Origin: Whitmania pigra
Taxonomy: Eukaryota; Annelida; Clitellata; Hirudinida; Haemopidae
DNA: 64,000 nucleotides
Assembly: GCA_021613335.1 (NCBI GenBank)
Contig: JAJTWR010000359.1
Span: forward strand, 105,001-169,000
Direction of reading: 5' to 3'
In this document: positions 29,230 through 39,930 of the stretch, one piece after another
Layout of the letters: each line of letters opens with the position of its first letter
Position numbering within the stretch: position 1 is the first letter of the stretch
Program-made: the position numbers and the translations under genes
Notes under the pieces: generated by a model
Database searches by the model: none
Seen by the model: the letters and a program-made list of their open reading frames with translations, nothing else
What the model was told of the DNA's origin: nothing

Positions 29230-30601
29230 GTTAAGTCGTTAAAAATATTAGGAGTTCTTTAGTAATTTAACTTGGAAAAACTGAAATTATAATTAAATAA
29301 AATTGGGACTGAGCAATCATCATAGAAAAGCTAAAATAGATGTTTCCTACATTACAATATGCCCTCCGCTGAAAAAAGCTAAAGTCCTCGATGCAAGCAA
29401 AGCATCTGCAAAGCAAGTATTGGTAATGAGCGATAAGATGTGGCACTTATGTTTTCAACCAAAAGAGAGTTGAACTTTTTACGAAAGTTTTATTGAACCT
29501 CAGAAAAGTAATGCTTAATTTGCTTCGACCATAGAAATCCCACTAAACTAAAACATTTCCAATGTCCAATGAACAAAAAACATGCCCCTTTAATTTCGTG
29601 AAATTCGTTCTAATATTTATTTTCAATATTGATCGACAGTTAAGTTAGTGATAAATTTGTGATGGGTTCTTTTGCGAGCAAAAAATCTAGATTGCAAGAT
29701 TTAATAAAATAAATTAACTAAGTTCCAGATAATATATTCGTCATGCTTGTTCAAACACAATCACTTGCAAGGAGCACAGCTGAAAAAACGAAATCTCAAA
29801 TAAAGTCATTCTTATTTATTTATTTATTTGATTATAGTCCGTTGCATAACTAAGATGATTTGGACCTAATAGAGTCATTCAATTGAATATTCATTTATAA
29901 ACAAACTGTCAGCCAATCAGCTAACACTGTCACCGATGAGTTCAGTTCGGTATAGTGCAACTGACTTATCTTCCGCCAGCAGACACTTATTTAATTGTAA
30001 AATCAGTCCCTAGAAATGTCCATATACAACAGACTTTAATCAAATAAATAAAAGGTAATTTTAGACCAGATACAAAAATGGTCATCTCTTCAAATTTTAT
30101 GAGGGTTTGCCCCCCTCGGAAAATGCTGAAATGACGTCCCAGTATCATCAGTCGTTGGAACACTTCCAGTTGCTTTTTTTTGTACATACATACTACAAGC
30201 CCAAATGGTGAGAATATTCAAGTTTCTTAAAGTCGTCCGCTCCTAGTATCTAGTAACAAAACTGTTCATTGCCAAAGCTCTCTTAATTGTTCGTTTTTAG
30301 GATTAGATTCTAAAAGACTTTTACTGTATATGACGAGAAGAGGGGAAATATAAAAAAAGTGACGTCACATTGAAGATTTTTGGAACAAAAAAAACGCCAG
30401 AAGAAACCTTTTTTGTGACATAAAAACAGAAAACAATTTTGTCATTTAAATTAATAGATGAATGTTTATTTAATGTAACTAATAACATATAAATTACAAA
30501 AATATAAAAAAGCTTGTTCGCTAAAATTAGTTTTAGTTATTGAATTAGGCTTGCACACAGATTTCTTTGGGGTTTGTTTCTTTGCGTGATAGGGTGGAAG
30601 G
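29230..30601. promoter_or_regulatory. Divergent intergenic region, AFG2-like and HACD
   Basis: The AFG2-like gene (minus) and HACD (plus) start 1.37 kb apart, head to head, so both promoters lie here. No TATA box was judged reliable in such AT-rich DNA. About 30090-30150 holds a minus-strand copy of the GGGACGTCATTTCAGC repeat family, so part of the spacer is transposon-derived. 29810-29830 has a short (ATTT)n run. Confidence 0.5.
30090..30150 (-). repeat. Dispersed repeat, GGGACGTCATTTCAGC family
   Basis: On the minus strand reads GGGACGTCATTTCAGCATTT and then TCCGAGGGGGGCAAACCCTC, matching the repeats at 11368 and 24675. Only about 60 bp is recognisable. Confidence 0.6.
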
Positions 30602-33040
30602 ATGAGAAGAACAGTTGAACAGCCGGAATCAAAGTCTCTTTCGTTCGCGAATGTGTATCTTTTGATTTATAACGTTATACAGGCAGCGGGGTTAGCTTAC
30701 TGTCATTTCTGAAAATAACTCTTGTATTCTCGATGCATAATATTTTTATCATTGAAATTGATAATTGAAATTGCAGGTGGTCATATATAGCTTTAAGAAG
30801 TATTTTATATTTGCTGACTGGGACTCATGGCAATCTATATTCTAAAGTTGATTTGGAACTAAAAATTTTTCAATCTTTGGCAATATTAGAGGTTAGAATG
30901 TTGCTTACTTGGTAATTGTGATTTTGATTAAGTGGTGCCAGTCACGTTTTTGGTGCTAATTGTATAAATGTACTTTTTAAATTTCACATTTGTTCACATT
31001 GAAAAGTAAATGTATTAAAAAGTTAAAGGTAGTAAAGCTGTTTTATATTTAATGTCAGATTTTGGTTTTAGCAAAAAAATAAAATTTGTTTATTGTGTTT
31101 TTCTGAATTCAGCTTAAACTATAAAAATTACTATCAATACATTGAAAATAATAATTTATACCATTTTTAGGAATTTTGTGAGCATTGTTGTAATAACATT
31201 TTCCTTCTTAACTTGTTGATCCATATACTCTTGTATGTTTGTTACTGACTTTTGTATCTAGATCTACAAATACGTAGTTATCTTATATTATTTTTAAAAG
31301 TTTGTTAGAAAACAGGAATGATTATTTTTTTGTAGGAGGATTTATAAAGTTGATGAATGTGAAAACATCATATGATTTATAGGACTTTCTTGAATCATGT
31401 TGGAACAAATTAATTTTATTTTAATGACTAATTTGCCCTGTATCACAAATGAGCCCTATTTTTAACGTTTTAAAATTTTTTCACATAGTTTATGAAAATC
31501 TTTCCTTAGATATTACATGCATTCTTTGGCTTGGTCAAATCAAGTCCAATTGTGACAGCACTCCAAGTATATTCGAGAGTCTTTCTGGTTTGGGGTGTCA
31601 TAAACATTTCTGATGAGGTTTGTTTTGTGGTTCTTATTATTTTTATGAGTTTTGTGAAATTCATTGCACAATTTATGAGAATTTTATTTGTTTTATAATA
31701 TTATTTATAATATGTTTTATATTGTACATAGCTGTATACATACATGTATGTTATAATTATGTTACATATTAGAAAAAGTTAAAAGATATATTATAAGATG
31801 GTCTAGTTTATTAAGTGTGATTAAAATATTTAATGCTGGTTTAGAGTTTTTCTTGAGTATATTTTTTAAAGGCACGCATCATTTAATGCATTTTAACAGC
31901 TTGACAAATATATTAACGGCGTCTAAAATATTGATGCACAAGATAGACACGCAGTTGTTACTATTATTTTGTTTAGAATCAAATCTTATCATTTGACAAG
32001 CATATTTTTGTCTTTGGTTGATACCAACTTTGATTGTCCAAAAGTATTTTTCACCCATTAGGCTAAAGTGCAGATTGGATTTTCAATGCTTTTGTTTGCC
32101 TGGACAGTTACGGAAATCATTAGATATGCCTTCTATGCTGGAAACATCATGGGTCGAGCCCCCTACTTTGTTATCTATGCCAGGTAATTATCAGTTCACA
32201 TGACTGAATAATGAGATATGTTATTTGAGTGGGCCAAGGGTGATGTAATAATAATAAAAATTATAATAATAATGATATTAAAGATAATGGTAATAATAAT
32301 AATAAGGCTGTTATTTATCACAATGACTTGTTTATAATATGCCTGTTTTGTTAGAACTCTTCTATCGGGTTGAAGAATGTTTGGTCAAATGGAAGATTTA
32401 AAGCACAACAGACTTAAATTTATAATATATTTAATGGAAGGAAATAAGGTTTAATTAATTCATATATTCTAATTTTCCAGATACACATTCTTCATCATTT
32501 TGTACCCGATAGGAGTTACAGTCAGTGTTGTTTTGATGTTGCTTCAATTATTTATTTTAATAATATAAGTTTATGTTATTGTGAATGTTTGTTATTGACA
32601 TGGAATCTCAGTTAGCTCAAGTATGTGATTGATTCAGTCACTAATTCATGTCTTTGTTAATGTTCATTCATGTGTGTATTAATTTTAATGAATTTTATAT
32701 TTCATCCTGATGATTAAAATAACTAAAATATGCATTTAATTTTATATTGATTGTAGGGAGAGTTGCTCTCTTTGTATTCATCATTACCTGTTGTGAAGAA
32801 AGAGGGCATATTCACATATTCTCTACCAAATACCCTCAACATGAGCTTTGATTACTTCTCCTTCCTTGTTGTCATGGCTCTAGCTTATGTACCATGTTAG
32901 TCATTTCATTTTTTGGGAAAAATCATATTTATATCTTTTATATTGGGGCCTGAATTCTTACTGCAATGTTAACAGGTTTCCCCAAACTCTACATGTATAT
33001 GTTTGCTCAGAGGAAGAAAGTGTTGGTAAAGAGAGATTAA
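30602..33040 (+). CDS. HACD: Very-long-chain 3-hydroxyacyl-CoA dehydratase
   Basis: ER enzyme (PTPLA/Phs1 family) that dehydrates 3-hydroxyacyl-CoA to trans-2-enoyl-CoA, the third step of very-long-chain fatty-acid elongation. Seven plus-strand exons join in phase: 30602-30690, 30777-30891, 31510-31617, 32062-32183, 32481-32520, 32757-32895 and 32976-33040. They give 225 residues (human HACD2 254). The start ATG at 30602 opens MRRTVEQPESKSLSFANVYL. Family blocks are LKIFQSLAILEILHAFFGLV, VYSRVFLVWGV, FAWTVTEIIRYAFYAGNI and LYPIGVTGELLSLY; the last carries the expected catalytic Tyr153 and Glu160. Further on are YSLPNTLNMSFDYFSFL and the tail FAQRKKVLVKRD, a basic C-terminal ER-type ending. 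Multiple membrane segments are evident. HACD1/2-like rather than HACD3-like, since no CS domain precedes it. Confidence 0.95.
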
Positions 33041-33245
33041 AAATTAATGTAATTGGTTATCAATAGCTTCATTAATCACATCAAGAATTTGCTGAAATTT
33101 TAATTTTTGTGCTTGTTCATAAAAAGATATTTAATAGTTTGAAAATGGGATTGTTTCAATTATATTCCACATATGACAGCATTGTTGTCACATTTCATTT
33201 GATGGTCAAGATATTATTTTATCATGTTTAAAATATCAAAAACAC

Positions 33246-33251
33246 AATAAA
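33246..33251 (+). promoter_or_regulatory. Candidate poly(A) signal of HACD
   Basis: AATAAA about 205 bp after the HACD stop. It is the first clean hexamer after the gene that I saw. Confidence 0.45.
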
Positions 33252-33399
33252 TTCTCTAATATTAAAAGATATCTTTGGTGCTATTTTAAAGGCTTGGGGT
33301 TTGCATTTATTTGTTAATTTATTTTTGTGTATTTAATGGTGAATAGTAATTGACTAAAGTAAGACCAAATCTCATCAACAAGACAAAACTAATTCTGTG

Positions 33400-33695
33400 A
33401 CATAGCAGCGTATATCATGGGATCACTTGCAAATGTAAAAAACACTAGGAAGATTTTTGAAATCCTGATGACATGTCTGGACATGGAGAATCAACGAGGA
33501 ATCAAAATTAATCAATTTAAAAAACTTCGGCCTTCTTTTGTGATCGAGATATTAGGGTATGGCGGCTTAAAAGAATCGGCGTAATTGATGAGAAAATGAT
33601 TTATTTGGCGGTTCCACTTCGAAAACGTCGACTTAATAGGGTTGGCGAGTTAACCGAGGTCAAGTTAAGTGAGTTCCAGTGTATTTGCGATGCTA
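33400..33695 (-). mobile_element. Tigger/pogo-like element end (remnant)
   Basis: Read on the minus strand, it starts CACTGGAACTCACTTAACTT and continues with GACCTCGGTTAACTCGCC and GTGGAACCGCCAAATAAATC. A very similar string (GGAACCGCCAAAATTTC) occurs at 44790 beside a Tigger-like transposase start. It is a solo end; no matching partner was found nearby. Confidence 0.5.
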
Positions 33696-35212
33696 TCATG
33701 CAAATTCAATAATGCCATAATTCCACCATTTGAAGACTCATTTGCACACATGCGCACATTAAATTTGTGTTTACTAATTTTTCATACAAAGGCATAACCC
33801 CTTTGAAAAAATGTTTATGATAAAGCAGAGATAGAAAGAGAGTGCACAAAGAAGAAATGGTTAGGTGTCTCGGATGATCCTTTCCAAATGGTAGTGAACG
33901 GCATTCAGAAAGAGATGATGAGACTTTCGCCAAAGAATGTGAAAACCTTACTTTTTCTTAATTATTGAGAGCAGTGTCATTCTCAAAGTATCGGATGATT
34001 TTATTTATTATGAATTATTATTATTCAATTATTATGAATACCATGCGTCGGTAGAGGGTCGATCAAGAAGTTGCCTACATAGAATATTGCGCAAACGACA
34101 TCTGCGCACGTAAAATGACGAGTTTAATTGCAATGTTTTTGAATTCGTTTAAAATATCATTTCTTATGAGAACAATTAAGCATAAAATACAACTGCCATG
34201 TGAGTAACCGCCATGTGAGCAAAAGTCAGGGAACCGGTTAACGTGATTTCAATCAAGCGACTGTCGGTAGATGCATACTCTTATTTTTAACTAGCCTTTA
34301 AAATGACCAAAAAAAGATGATTCTGAAAAAAAGCTGTTCAAAGCCACTATGAGGTTGAATATGTATTCACTGATATTGCTCATGAAGCTACAGTGTGGAT
34401 AACCCATAATTTCTTTAACTTGTTAAGTGTAAGTACAATATTACTCAATCTAATACATTTTGTTCGATTTCAATTGCATTTAAGAACTTGTTCGACAATG
34501 ACGGAGACCATGGCTCTTCCACCCCATCCCCTAAATCCGCCACTGGCACAATAGATATCAATTCAAAGGAATTAATTGTAAATGCAACAACTGAGTTGCA
34601 AGTTGAGTTGCATTCAAGCGATCATTTATTAACAAACACAATTGAAAGCATGAAAAAACACGATTCACAATTATTTAAAAGTAAAGAAAATTCTGCTCAA
34701 AATGACGAAAAGTCAGAAATACGAATATTGAAAACGAAAACATGATATGGAGCAACGCATGTTGAGCAACTAAATTTTTCGCAGCAATGAGTGATCTCAG
34801 CCCAGCCAGCAAAAATTCGATGGTGATTTGATTTGTCAATTTATTGTGAATAAAACTTTCTATAGCACTTCCTTTCAAAATGCTCCATAATTCTCGGTAA
34901 ACTTTTATTATTGCCTCAATTGATATGTATTCTTATCTTATTCTGAAAGGGTTACGGTTGAGAAAGTGCCAAGCGCTAAAAGAGTTCACAGAGCGGGTTT
35001 ATTCCAGTGGTGCTTTGAAGTTAGCAAGCAAATTGAAATGCGATGAAATGCCGTCCGTTTGGCAAAAGATGGCCCTAAGTGAAGCCTCAGTTACTGGAAT
35101 GTTATTATCACAATGTAACTACACCAATGATTGTAAGCCGAATAGAAAAGTAGACATTTCAGCCAAGTGTTTAAGGCCTAAAACATAATTGAAAAGTTAT
35201 TAAGCAAAAAAG
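33696..35212. other. Spacer; scattered open frames without support
   Basis: Plus-strand open frames at 34488-34745 and 34925-35188 are present but lack family motifs. The first overlaps CCTAAATCCGCCACTGGCAC, the inward-reading form of a hAT end (CAGTGGCGGATTTAGG), so it is probably transposon debris. I do not call genes here. Confidence 0.4.
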
Positions 35213-36028
35213 CTATGGTATTTGAACACAGTAGACATTATTGGCTTTGTTGGTTTTTGACTTGAAGAAAAGGCCAGGAGAGGTTGCAACGTCGACCATT
35301 TTAACAAGAGTTATTTTCTTGTTGGGACATTTCAATTTGCTTTCATTAGAATTGATTAAAAATGGATTGGTTTTGAAATCCACAGCCACCTTTCCCTTTT
35401 CGTTCGTTCGTTTCCTCCGTGAGCTGTCTTGTTTTCGACTTCCGGCAGAGCTACTACTGGCGAGAGCAGACTCTAGACCATCCCGAGTTAGAAGTGTCTG
35501 GGCTGTCAAATCTCTGTTTATACGAAATGTATTGGATCTTTCTCCATTTGAGCACCGTACATCAACCATGCTGCCATTTATGTTGAAAGTGTATGCCACG
35601 TTGTGAGACTTGATGTCCGTCGAAATGGCTGGTGCTTCCGATGACGATGACTTGTGTCTACGAAACTGGGTGTTATAAGGCGCTGATCTGAAGAAGGATG
35701 AGTGGTTTTTAGTGGCGTGAGCAAACACTTGGTCGTCGGACGAGTGCCTCCTTTGGAGCCAGGATTGAGAGTTTGTTCCTGAGTGATTTTCGTCGAGTTG
35801 AGAGAACTTCAGAAAGAGAGACAAGTGGTCTGGAACAGTTTTGGCAATGGTCGAATATTTTGCTGAGTGGAATCCTTTTTTCAAATGGATCATGCTGTTT
35901 CCTTCTTTGCTCGATTCCTTGATATCGTTCAATATTGGTTTGTCTTCCAGCTCTGCTCGACGTCGCCTGTACTGATCACCGCGTTGACAATGAAACCTGG
36001 AACAACATTTTGCCACAACAACAGGCAA
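35213..36028 (-). CDS. Hypothetical Ser/Lys-rich protein or last exon
   Basis: A 271-codon open frame ending at a stop at 35213-35215. I do not recognise the family. It is basic and low in hydrophobic segments (KFSQLDENHSGTNSQSWLQR, RSAPYNTQFRRHKSSSSEAP, SAGSRKQDSSRRKRTNEKGK). One compact stretch, HNVAYTFNINGSMVDVRCSN, could be a small beta motif. Base composition is clearly less AT-rich than the flanks, which supports real coding. A plausible acceptor (GTTGTTCCAG followed by GTTTCATTG, near 36005) lies just after the first Met, so this may be a 3' exon and the nominal start is doubtful. Expected to be largely disordered and nuclear or cytoplasmic; the function is unknown. Confidence 0.5.
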   Translation of the reverse strand: MPVVVAKCCSRFHCQRGDQYRRRRAELEDKPILNDIKESSKEGNSMIHLKKGFHSAKYSTIAKTVPDHLSLFLKFSQLDENHSGTNSQSWLQRRHSSDDQVFAHATKNHSSFFRSAPYNTQFRRHKSSSSEAPAISTDIKSHNVAYTFNINGSMVDVRCSNGERSNTFRINRDLTAQTLLTRDGLESALASSSSAGSRKQDSSRRKRTNEKGKVAVDFKTNPFLINSNESKLKCPNKKITLVKMVDVATSPGLFFKSKTNKANNVYCVQIP

Positions 36029-38088
36029 TTTCCAATCTTTGTTTTAGCGACTGCTAGTATATTTATTAAATGTGATTTAACTGTGAATTTTTTCCGTTTG
36101 CTGTGATTTATAATAACAGTAATGTTAGTGGGGAATGTTAGTGCAATAGGCTCCATTTCAAATAAACATGTTAAGGCATCAAAAGCTAACTTCTACATCA
36201 TATATTTAAGACTGTTAAGTGAAAGTACTTTTAATATTGCGACAATATTCTAAAAGCATTTTAGACCAAAAATTGGGATATATTCCATATTGGGATATAT
36301 TTTATATTTTATATCCCAATATTATTATATAGACAAGTTACATAGAACCTGAAAAAATTATGAAAGGAGCTTTCATCGCATTCAAAATGTGACTGCTTCA
36401 TTCCTAAACTTTTAACTTCTAAAACTTCTATACACATCCCAATTCGTCTATAAATTAGAATCTGTGTCATCACAGCCACTTGATTTCAAAAAAAATTCTA
36501 GATATCCCTGTTTATATTTTTAGTCTACCTTAACATCGTTGTTATTAATAACAAATGACTATTTTCATTGCAAATTACAATAGATTTATTTTTCAACATA
36601 ATAATTTAAAAGAACGTTACTACAGCAAATGGAGTATTAAAAAAGATTCAACAATTTCTAATTTTTATGTTTCACATTCTTCAAAAGTTGCTTGTGATTC
36701 TCATAGGTTCCGAACTGCTGATGGTCGAATCAAGTAGTTCTTCGAATATTATTATAAGAAAATAATCCCTTATTTGAAAATACTTTTTTTTAACTCGACA
36801 ACACTGGCGTACCAAGAGAGGGTCGGCAGGGGCGATCCATCCCGGCCGGCAAGTGCCAAGGGGCGGCATTTTGAGGGAGTACATAAAAACTTAAAAATTA
36901 AAAAAATGGCCGCCCCCTTTTTTTTCTCCAGTTTTTCTGCTGTTTCCATTGAAGGATCAGATTTCAATTTGGCATTTGATATAACGTATCGATTGATGCA
37001 CGAGCCACCAAAGAAAATCAATTTATTAATTTCTTAAAACGTTTCGTGAAATATTAAATAACGTCAATTCGTTCTACAAAACTACATTATATATTTTATT
37101 TATGAACAATCTGAAGCTTCTATCTATTTTGTATTTTTCAGAATTTGTGTGACTTTTCAAAGACGGTCCGTAATGAGGAAAGCAGCTAGTTATTCCATAG
37201 AAAACGACAGTGCAATAAACGAAACCAAATAACTCTGCTCTGAAATGGGAATAAGCACGGAGCGTTGAATCCGCAAACAGAAATGAATGGATGGTGAAGA
37301 ATTGACTAATACATCGCTGGGATTTGACGCTGAGACGGGAAATGCTGTGTGTCATCGAAAGGTTGACTGAGAAAATATGTGGCAGATTTCAGCAAGTTCA
37401 TAGGCTTGCAAACAAATATGCCTTTCTCGTAATGTGAATGATGATGATAATTATGAATGTCTTGGCGTAATTGATGAAGATATAGAGAAAGAAGAGTTCT
37501 TTTCCAAAAGGAAGAGAAAAAGAAGTATTTTGTGGAAGTTTCGAGAAACGATAAAATCGAAAGACCCTTTGCTATTGATCTTTCTAAACCAGACTATTAG
37601 TGCTGCTATGGGGTACTTGGTACTTGTACTCGAGTATAGATTTTAGATACTTGTACTTGGATCTCCAGTACTTTCCAATTTTATTGAAAAGCTTGTTTAT
37701 TGACCCGCATAATATGCCTAATCGATGTGATATATAAGTTAGCAAGAACACAGGATCCTTCTTATTCAATTGGTTTTAAAATTGATAGGATTTTCTGAAT
37801 TCAATTAGATTGATCTATGTCTAAAATATATACAAAATGATAAATGTCATGTGCGAGACACATGGAATCATATTTCACAACGACCAATGTTCTCTCTTAG
37901 CTCTACGTACGTAAACGGATTGTGAAACGAGCACATTGTTTCATGGACTGAGAATGTTTTTAGAGTTTGCAAGAGGATACTATGAATACAATATTGTAAA
38001 ATGTATGAAATACTAACGTTTTAATAATAATAAGTTATATAATAACACGTAACTCTTGTCTCTTGTTCAGTTCTCAACTCGTTGATAT

Positions 38089-38397
38089 TGTTGTAAACTT
38101 AGATTTTTGGAAATTAATTAAGTTTATATTGCTAATATAATTAAATTTGTACTTAATTATATTTGGCATCTTTTCCGGGCACGTGAGATCTATTTTTGCT
38201 ACAGAAAAGCATTCTCGATAATCACCTGACAAACAACGAGAATCAAGTCAACTTAGAAGCCCAAATAACCATTTGCATCCTTAAGTACCTCAATTCCTTA
38301 AACGCTTAACTTCTATTATTCAGTTCCGTTAACTGAATACCTGCTCTAATAAACTTATTAGTTAACTTACTTATTTGCGGACCCCCGGGTTATTTCA
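38089..38397 (+). repeat. 5' LTR (309 bp)
   Basis: Starts TGTTGTAAACTTAG and ends CCCGGGTTATTTCA. No difference from the 3' LTR was seen. Contains AATAAAC near its 3' part as a possible poly(A) signal. Confidence 0.93.
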
Positions 38398-38398
38398 T

Positions 38399-38415
38399 TG
38401 GTGTCAGGAGTGGGA
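38399..38415 (+). other. tRNA-Leu primer-binding site
   Basis: TGGTGTCAGGAGTGGGA lies one base after the 5' LTR. Its complement, TCCCACTCCTGACACCA, has the CCA tail and acceptor-stem look of an animal tRNA-Leu 3' end (usual form TCCCACTTCTGACACCA, one difference). Confidence 0.8.
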
Positions 38416-38431
38416 TCCCAAAAAGTAAGTC

Positions 38432-39610
38432 ATGAGCAAGGCATTAGAAGATTTAACTTTTGCTGGAATGAGACGTGAGCTTAAGTTGAGGCAAATGGAT
38501 TCGAAAGGCTCCAGGGAAGAATTGCAGGATCGCCTGCTGTCGTGGATAGTAGACCAGGGTGAGGATCCAGAAGCTTATATATTTGTTGATCCGGGTCTGA
38601 AATGGATGATGGGAAATATGGATAAAATGATGCAAAGCTTTGAAGAAAAGATGGAAAAAGTAACTGAGGTTTTCTCCAACAAGGCCTCTACTAGCTACCA
38701 ACCGGAGGAGACTCCATCAAGCACCATAAACATCATGCCAGCTGAGGCCTCAGCAGTGTACCCGATTGCCACACTGGTTTCGGTTGAGAAGGAGACCGAG
38801 TAAATTGTAGATGGAAGAACTTTGGAAAGCGAAGTGTTTCTTCCATGGAGTGAGGAATCGGGAATGGAGCTGAGGGAAGAGCTGGGTGAGGAGAACGGTG
38901 CTGAGGAGACCTTTGCTGAGGTGAGTGAAGCCAGTTTGGTAGTTGACGGGGACAGTCCAATAGTGGAGCTCCCAATAAATGTTGAGAATGAGGACAAAGG
39001 TGAGCTGAGGGAAAGTTTCGCAAACTCCAGAGAAGTCGCGCCAGTGCCCGATGAGCCAATTCCGTGCACGATTGCCTCGTTGGTATCGGTTGTGGAGAGA
39101 ACCGAAGAAATAATTGAAGGGGGGACTTTGGGAGAGACCAGAGTGGAGCCTCCTCGAGTTGAGGAATCAGTGGAGGAACTGGGGTTGGGAGTTTCCGAAT
39201 TCGATTCAGCTGTGGATATCGTGGAGGTTGGAGCTGCGGATGTCATTGTAACTGAGAGGGGAGATGTTGACGGTGAGGTACTCGGCGGTCGTGAGTACGT
39301 GGTTGATAAGGTTGGATCAATGTCTGAGGAGTTCATTTGTGGAGTTCTCAGCCAGGGCGGGCTTTCTGACCTTCGGAAGTCGTCGGAGATACGAGGCGAG
39401 CATTTAGTGCTGTTGGCTGTTTTGCTGATCTTTTTCAGCAAGCGTTTTAGTAGAGATACGAGAAGAGGAAGGGCTCGCATTGAAACAATGGTGATGCATG
39501 GGCACCATGTTAGAGATTGTGTCCCGAGAGTAAAAATGAAGGTGGCACACATTCGCCAACTGGCGAAGTACCACGGGGAGCAGCAGTCTGTTCGGGACGA
39601 ACAGATTTAA
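38432..39610 (+). pseudogene. SAP-motif ORF of the LTR element, split by one stop codon
   Basis: One reading frame runs 38432-39610 (393 codons including the final stop) with a single internal TAA at 38801-38803 (codon 124). Residues 8-40 form a SAP-type DNA-binding helix-extended-loop-helix (LTFAGMRRELKLRQMDSKGS). A Met-rich segment follows, then a long acidic Glu-rich region, a hydrophobic segment EHLVLLAVLLIFFSKRF and a basic tail. A repeat (IATLVSVEKETE, then the stop, and IASLVSVVERTEE about 306 bp later) places the TAA opposite a GAA codon, so a recent Glu-to-stop change or programmed readthrough are both possible. SAP-like N termini occur in gag proteins of some retroelements; no zinc knuckle is visible. 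The antisense strand is also open, an effect of composition. Confidence 0.75.
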
Positions 39611-39616
39611 GGAGGG
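39609..39616 (+). other. Polypurine tract
   Basis: AAGGAGGG lies five bases before the 3' LTR (39617-39621 is TGTAA) and overlaps the ORF stop. It is the expected plus-strand primer position. Confidence 0.65.
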
Positions 39617-39621
39617 TGTAA

Positions 39622-39930
39622 TGTTGTAAACTTAGATTTTTGGAAATTAATTAAGTTTATATTGCTAATATAATTAAATTTGTACTTAATTATATTTGGC
39701 ATCTTTTCCGGGCACGTGAGATCTATTTTTGCTACAGAAAAGCATTCTCGATAATCACCTGACAAACAACGAGAATCAAGTCAACTTAGAAGCCCAAATA
39801 ACCATTTGCATCCTTAAGTACCTCAATTCCTTAAACGCTTAACTTCTATTATTCAGTTCCGTTAACTGAATACCTGCTCTAATAAACTTATTAGTTAACT
39901 TACTTATTTGCGGACCCCCGGGTTATTTCA
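39622..39930 (+). repeat. 3' LTR (309 bp)
   Basis: Same length and, as far as I can read, the same sequence as the 5' LTR. Confidence 0.93.

Larger units (their letters stand above)
38089..39930 (+). mobile_element. Compact non-autonomous LTR retrotransposon, innermost of the nest
   Basis: Complete 1,842-bp element with 309-bp LTRs (TG...CA) that look identical by eye, so it inserted recently. The primer-binding site is tRNA-Leu-like and a polypurine tract precedes the 3' LTR. ATAT flanks both sides (38085-38088 and 39931-39934), consistent with a 4-bp duplication but weak in AT-rich DNA. The interior has one frame of 393 codons broken by a single stop, and no protease, reverse transcriptase, RNase H or integrase motif. 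It must depend on another element for mobilisation. The leucine-type PBS is common in Ty3/gypsy-group elements, so that affiliation is likely but inferred. Confidence 0.88.

Noticed and set aside
34488..35188. Two plus-strand frames of about 85 codons
   Set aside because: One overlaps a hAT-type end; neither shows a family motif or splice partners.
38695..39552. 285-codon minus-strand frame rich in Ser/Thr/Pro
   Set aside because: Antisense of the LTR element's acidic ORF; GAG/GAA-rich codons read backwards as Ser/Leu/Pro.
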